Positions 15,246-19,135 of a stretch of 19,135 nt of DNA are shown here, one piece after another (position 1 is the stretch's first letter; every line of letters begins with the position of its first letter). The DNA comes from CAYGXH01 sp964354485 (GTDB taxonomy: Bacteria > Bacteroidota > Ignavibacteria > UBA10030 > SZUA-254). The DNA lies in NCBI GenBank assembly GCA_964354485.1, contig CAYGZY010000168.1:1-19135 (forward strand). The letters are read 5' to 3'. Both the position numbers and the translations under genes were made by a program. The notes below the pieces were generated by a model, which was not told the origin of the DNA, ran no database searches, and was given only the letters and a program-made list of their open reading frames with translations.

Positions 15246-16796
15246 TTAATGTTTAAAGTGCCGAATACCTGTAAAAATCATAGCGATGTTGTGCTCATCC
15301 GCCGCGCGTATCACTTCTTCATCCCTGATGGAGCCGCCGGGTTGTATGACAGCCGTTGCGCCGGCCCGCACAACTTCGAGAAGACCGTCTGCAAACGGGA
15401 AAAATGCATCGGATGCGGCGGCCGTTCCGTGCAGATCAAGACCGGCTTCATGCGCTTTCATGACGGCTATACGGGCAGAATCGAACCGCGACATCTGTCC
15501 GGCGCCAATGCCGATCGTACAATCCGGTAGGGAATATACAATAGCATTCGATTTTACGTGCTTTGCCACGCGCCATCCGAACATCATCGCTGCCCGTTCC
15601 TCTTCCGACGGCATCCGCTTCGTTACAACTTTCATGCGGTCGGGGATCGTCAGGATGTCGTCAATCGTTTGTACAAGAAGACCGCCCGCTACAGGCTTTG
15701 CTGATGTATGATGAGAACCTCTGAACTGCCGGCACTGCTTCATTAACCGACGATCTTTTTTCTTCATCATCATAGCCAATATATCGGGCGGGAAATCCGG
15801 CGCTATGACAACTTCGGTGAATATTTTATCGATGAGCAGAGCCGTATTCATGTCAATCGGACGGTTCAGCGCGATGATACCTCCGAAGGCCGACTTCGAA
15901 TCGGTAGCAAAAGCTTTTTGGTATGCGTCCGCAAGGGATGAAGAAGATCCGACGCCGCACGGATTCGTGTGTTTAATTATGGCTGCTGTCGGTTCAGAAA
16001 ATTCTTCCACTAATTCAATGGCCGCCTGTATATCGACGATGTTGTTGTAGGAGATTTCCTTGCCGTGCAGTTTTTCAACGAACGAATTAAAGTTACCGTA
16101 AATCGCGGCCTGCTGGTGAGGATTCTCTCCGTAGCGCAGATCCTCTGATTTCGTGAACGAAATACTGTATGAAGAAGGCAGAGTCTTCTTTACCGTTTCG
16201 TGCTGTGATACGAGGTAGTTCGATATCGCAGAATCGTACTGTGTCGTACGTTGAAAAACTGCCAGAGCGAGGCGAAATCTTGTCTCTCCGGGAATTGAGC
16301 CGTTATTTTTTTCCAGCTCGGCGATAATCGGCTCATACTGATCCGGTTGAGAAATCACCGCTTTATATAAAAAGTTTTTCGCCGAGGCTCTCAGCATAGC
16401 AGGTCCCCCGATATCGATCTGCTCAATCGCATCATCGAGCGTCGCATCCTTTTTGGCGATAGTCGATTCAAACGGATAGAGGTTGATCACAACCATGTCG
16501 ATCGGTGTAATATTGAGGCCCTCGAGCTGTCGGCAGTGATCCGGATTGTCATTCTTCGCAAGGAGACCCGCATGGATGTTCGGATGCAGTGTTTTCACTC
16601 TCCCGTCGAGAATTTCTGGAAAGCCGGTCACGTCGGTTATCGAGATTGCGGGTATTCCTGCTTTTTTCAGAGCTGACAGTGTTCCGCCTGTGGAGATTAT
16701 TTCGATATCCCAGCGCCTGAGTTTTCCGGCAAATTCAGCAATGCCGGTTTTGTCGGACACGCTGATGAGGGCGCGTCGTATTTTGAGGAGGTTCAT
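15246..16796 (-). CDS. purH: Bifunctional AICAR transformylase/IMP cyclohydrolase
   Basis: 516 residues, usual length. The N-terminal IMP cyclohydrolase (MGS-like) domain shows RRALISVSDKTGI, STGGTLSALKKAG, VTGFPEILDGRVKTLHP and VVINLYPFE. The C-terminal transformylase domain has LRYGENPHQQAA, K275-H276-TNPCG, SKSAFGGIIALN, VAGGLLVQ, SNAIVY and SDAFFPFADGL. It catalyses the last two steps of IMP synthesis, using 10-formyltetrahydrofolate to formylate AICAR and then closing the ring. Its ATG overlaps the purN stop (ATGA), so the two purine genes are translationally coupled. Catalytic Lys and His are present. Confidence 0.97.
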   Translation of the reverse strand: MNLLKIRRALISVSDKTGIAEFAGKLRRWDIEIISTGGTLSALKKAGIPAISITDVTGFPEILDGRVKTLHPNIHAGLLAKNDNPDHCRQLEGLNITPIDMVVINLYPFESTIAKKDATLDDAIEQIDIGGPAMLRASAKNFLYKAVISQPDQYEPIIAELEKNNGSIPGETRFRLALAVFQRTTQYDSAISNYLVSQHETVKKTLPSSYSISFTKSEDLRYGENPHQQAAIYGNFNSFVEKLHGKEISYNNIVDIQAAIELVEEFSEPTAAIIKHTNPCGVGSSSSLADAYQKAFATDSKSAFGGIIALNRPIDMNTALLIDKIFTEVVIAPDFPPDILAMMMKKKDRRLMKQCRQFRGSHHTSAKPVAGGLLVQTIDDILTIPDRMKVVTKRMPSEEERAAMMFGWRVAKHVKSNAIVYSLPDCTIGIGAGQMSRFDSARIAVMKAHEAGLDLHGTAAASDAFFPFADGLLEVVRAGATAVIQPGGSIRDEEVIRAADEHNIAMIFTGIRHFKH

Positions 16797-17425
16797 CGCG
16801 ATATCTCCGTCTTTCCGTTCCTAAAAGTAACTTTTCCTTCTGCGAATAGACGGATAGCTTCAGGGTAAAGCTGATGTTCGATTGCCAGAACTTTTTCAGC
16901 GAGCGATTCAGCCGTATCGGCGGGTCCGACAGGCACTTTTTTCTGTAAAATGATCGATCCGTGGTCGTACTCTTCGTTGACGATGTGAACCGTTGCGCCG
17001 CTTACCGGATCATGAGACGCAATGACCGCCTCATGGACGTGCCTTCCGAACATACCGTCACCGCCGTACTTCGGAAGAAGCGCGGGATGAATGTTAAGTA
17101 TCCGGTTTTTGAATTTTCGTACAATACGCGGATCGATTTTTTTCATATATCCGGCGAGTACAATAAAATTGACCTCATGATCTTCCAGTGCATTGAAGAG
17201 CGCCTTTGTGTAATCATCGTCGGAAGTGAATTGCATTCGACTGATATGAAGGGCAGGAATGCTGTTTTCCCGTGCGGTCTGAAGTGCGCCCGCTCCGGAG
17301 TTGTTGCTGATGACGAGAGTAATCCGGGCGTTCTGGGTTTTTCCAGCTTTGATAGATTCAAGAATCGCACGGAAGTTGGATCCTCTTCCCGACGCAAATA
17401 TGCCAATATTTAAGAATTCCGGCAT
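16793..17425 (-). CDS. purN: Phosphoribosylglycinamide formyltransferase
   Basis: 210 residues, as in the family (E. coli 212). Motifs: IGIFASGRGSNF at the phosphate-binding N-terminus, VLAGYMKKI, and the active-site segment N111-I-H113-PALLPKYGG with D154 in NEEYDHGS, matching N106, H108 and D144 of the E. coli enzyme. It transfers a formyl group from 10-formyltetrahydrofolate to GAR in the third step of purine synthesis. Start ATG 17425 has AGGA about eight bases upstream. It is the first gene of the purN-purH-mre-rodA run and overlaps purH by 4 nt. A promoter-like sequence lies at 17440-17468. Confidence 0.97.
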   Translation of the reverse strand: MPEFLNIGIFASGRGSNFRAILESIKAGKTQNARITLVISNNSGAGALQTARENSIPALHISRMQFTSDDDYTKALFNALEDHEVNFIVLAGYMKKIDPRIVRKFKNRILNIHPALLPKYGGDGMFGRHVHEAVIASHDPVSGATVHIVNEEYDHGSIILQKKVPVGPADTAESLAEKVLAIEHQLYPEAIRLFAEGKVTFRNGKTEISR

Positions 17426-17439
17426 TTAAAATTCCTGTA

Positions 17440-17468
17440 AATTTACGCAATATTTGAAGAAGAGTCAA
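17440..17468 (-). promoter_or_regulatory. Candidate promoter for purN
   Basis: On the minus strand, TTGACT (17468-17463), 17 nt and TAAATT (17445-17440); the hexamers nearly match those at 3005-3033. The predicted transcript start is only about 8 nt before the ATG, so either the mRNA is nearly leaderless or the true promoter lies further up. Confidence 0.35.
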
Positions 17469-17586
17469 AAAAATTGAGTAAAATATATATATTTAGGTCA
17501 TGTGGGTAATTCCCCTCATTTTACCAATATTGATACGTACTCAGCCTGCTATTCCATGCAGGTTCCCAACCAGAGTTAAACAAGTA

Positions 17587-17635
17587 AAACCTCCGACATT
17601 TATCTAAGATTAAACAGGTAAAATGTCGGAGGTTT
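17587..17635. repeat. 15-bp perfect inverted repeat with 19-nt loop
   Basis: AAACCTCCGACATTT (17587-17601) and its exact reverse complement (17621-17635) flank a 19-nt loop. A direct repeat, TTAAACAAGTAAAA at 17576-17589 and TTAAACAGGTAAAA at 17610-17623, overlaps each arm. It could be a REP/MITE-like element or a transcriptional barrier between the divergent genes. Confidence 0.6.
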
Positions 17636-17728
17636 CCCTAGGTCGTATGGCATAAATTTCGTACTTTCTTGTTACAATTTTTAATCCACTATTCGGCATA
17701 TACAAGTTTCCGGTAACTACTCTTGGCA

Positions 17729-19105
17729 ATGAATGAAGAAAAGACCGCTCTGATCGTATCAACGTTTGCATCATTCATAACTCCGTTCATGGCATCTTCT
17801 CTAAATATCGCACTCCCTGTTTTAGGAAAAGAATTTTCGCTCGATGCTATTGCTCTCGGCTGGATTGCAACTGCCTATCTGCTTTCAGCCGCCGTACTTC
17901 TGATACCGTTCGGCAGGCTTGCGGATACATACGGGAGAAAAAAGGTTTTCATTACGGGAATTTTACTCTATTCGCTGTTTTCGTTTTTATTGCCGGCTTC
18001 ATCCTCTGGTACGATGCTCATTGTTTTGCGCGTATGTCAGGGAGTGGGCGCCGCCATGATTTTCTGCACGAGTATCGCCATTCTCATTTCGGCCACTCCT
18101 GCATCATCGAGAGGAAAAGCTCTGGGTATTAATGTCGCTTCAGTTTATCTCGGTTTATCGCTGGGACCGTTCTTTGGCGGACTGCTGACCCAGAGCTTCA
18201 CATGGCGGAGCATTTTTTTCATTAATGGATTTTTTGGATTAATCATACTTGGACTCACTTTTTGGAAACTGAAGGGAGAATGGGCTGATGAACGCAGGGG
18301 CAGTTTTGATGGTATCGGTTCTGTCCTTCTGTGTTCGTCTCTCACCCTGATTATGATCGGCTCTTCCCGGCTCCATTTACCCGCCGGGCTGTGGATGGTT
18401 ATCGGTGGCGTTGTTTCGGGGATCTTCTTCGTTTTGTGGGAGAAAAAGGTGGTTCATCCGATTATTGATATAAAATTATTTTCAGAGAACAGGGCGTTCG
18501 CATCATCCAACCTCGCAGCGCTTATCAATTACAGCGCAACAGCTGCAGTCACGTTTCTCCTTAGTCTGTACCTGCAGAACGTAAAGGGTCTGAGTCCTTC
18601 GGGTGCGGGAATTGTTCTGGTATCACAACCGATTTGCATGACGCTTGTTTCCCCTCTTGCCGGCCGGCTGTCGGATAAAATTGAACCAAGGTACATTGCG
18701 TCGCTCGGTATGGCGCTGACCGTAATAGGGCTTTGCTTTTTCATCTTCATCGGACGCGATACATCACTCGTCCACATATCGTTGAATCTTGTCCTGCTTG
18801 GTGTTGGATTTGGATTGTTTTCTTCGCCGAACACCAATGCCATAATGAGTTCGGTCCCAAGGGAGGTATACGGAGTAGCGTCAGCAACTGTCGGCACTAT
18901 GCGCTTAAGCGGTCAGATGCTCAGCATGGGTATTGTGTTGGTGATGTTATCTCTGAGCATCGGCTCTTCGAACATTACGTTTGGAAATGCATCAGACTTT
19001 CTGGGTACGATGAGGAATGCATTTATCGTTTTTTCAGTTGTCTGCTTCATCGGCATCTTTTTTTCACTTGCTCGCGGCAACATCCGCAGTGCGGCGGAGA
19101 GGTAA
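17729..19105 (+). CDS. MFS exporter, DHA2 (EmrB/QacA-like) drug:H+ antiporter type
   Basis: 458 residues from ATG 17729; a TTG two codons earlier (17723) is less likely. The hydrophobic pattern fits about 14 membrane helices, as in DHA2 transporters. Motif A is GRLADTYGRKK after helix 2, and the antiporter motif C is YLGLSLGPFFGGLL in helix 5. The helix 1 segment reads FMASSLNIALPVL, where drug exporters of this family usually have an Asp before the TIVNVALP-like part, so coupling or substrate may differ. It would pump a small molecule out of the cytoplasm by proton exchange; the substrate is unknown. It is divergent from purN and stands alone within the window, with no clear promoter or Shine-Dalgarno. 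Confidence 0.88.
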   Translation: MNEEKTALIVSTFASFITPFMASSLNIALPVLGKEFSLDAIALGWIATAYLLSAAVLLIPFGRLADTYGRKKVFITGILLYSLFSFLLPASSSGTMLIVLRVCQGVGAAMIFCTSIAILISATPASSRGKALGINVASVYLGLSLGPFFGGLLTQSFTWRSIFFINGFFGLIILGLTFWKLKGEWADERRGSFDGIGSVLLCSSLTLIMIGSSRLHLPAGLWMVIGGVVSGIFFVLWEKKVVHPIIDIKLFSENRAFASSNLAALINYSATAAVTFLLSLYLQNVKGLSPSGAGIVLVSQPICMTLVSPLAGRLSDKIEPRYIASLGMALTVIGLCFFIFIGRDTSLVHISLNLVLLGVGFGLFSSPNTNAIMSSVPREVYGVASATVGTMRLSGQMLSMGIVLVMLSLSIGSSNITFGNASDFLGTMRNAFIVFSVVCFIGIFFSLARGNIRSAAER

Positions 19106-19135
19106 GCTCGTACAATTTCTTCTCCTGGCAGCTAA

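Larger units (their letters stand above)
17426..17728. other. Divergent intergenic region between purN and the MFS gene
   Basis: AT-rich and without a gene. It contains a minus-strand promoter candidate (17440-17468), a small CCTGC/GCAGG hairpin (about 17545-17562), a 15-bp inverted repeat (17587-17635) and a short direct repeat. No purine riboswitch core was recognised. No convincing promoter was found for the plus-strand MFS gene. Confidence 0.5.

Overview
The window most likely comes from a member of the Bacteroidota/Chlorobi/Ignavibacteria branch (FCB group), probably close to the Ignavibacteria. Two observations support this. One plus-strand gene ends in a type A Por/T9SS sorting domain of the YPNPFNP...GVYFYR type. 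The order purN-purH-mreB-mreC-mreD-mrdA-rodA, with purH directly before mreB, is one I know from Bacteroidota. Species cannot be read from the sequence.

Layout. (1) 1-2400, minus strand: a two-gene unit with a lipoprotein that looks like an M2/M3-type gluzincin peptidase whose zinc motif is degenerate (HAFGE instead of HExGH), followed by a secreted protein with EF-hand-like Asp/Asn loops that runs off the left edge. (2) About 2430-2880: a cluster of hairpin repeats and the C-terminal remnant of a tyrosine recombinase. (3) 3005-6386, plus strand, clearly AT-richer: a promoter and three exported proteins, namely an Asp-box beta-propeller with a T9SS sorting domain, an unrecognised lipoprotein, and a lipoprotein with an FN3-like domain and a FISUMP domain. 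A terminator closes the run, and two perfect palindromes (6556-6624) follow. I read 2.6-6.6 kb as an acquired surface-protein island. (4) 6655-9669, minus strand: a membrane protein with an HEAGH motif and a Lon-like AAA_32 protease. (5) 9749-17425, minus strand: rodA, mrdA (PBP2), mreD, mreC, mreB, purH, purN, packed with overlaps or short gaps. (6) 17426-17728: a divergent intergenic region with a 15-bp inverted repeat. (7) 17729-19105, plus strand: an MFS exporter of the DHA2 type.

How the genes work together: MreB/C/D with RodA and PBP2 form the elongasome, which directs lateral peptidoglycan synthesis. PurN and PurH carry out steps 3 and 9-10 of purine synthesis, and their translation is coupled. 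The Lon-like protease and the HEAGH membrane protein may form a protein-quality or membrane-proteolysis pair; this is inference. Four sites with TTG-type -35 boxes, 17-nt spacers and TAAATT or TATCTT -10 boxes were found in front of genes. No tRNA, rRNA, CRISPR array or complete insertion sequence was seen.
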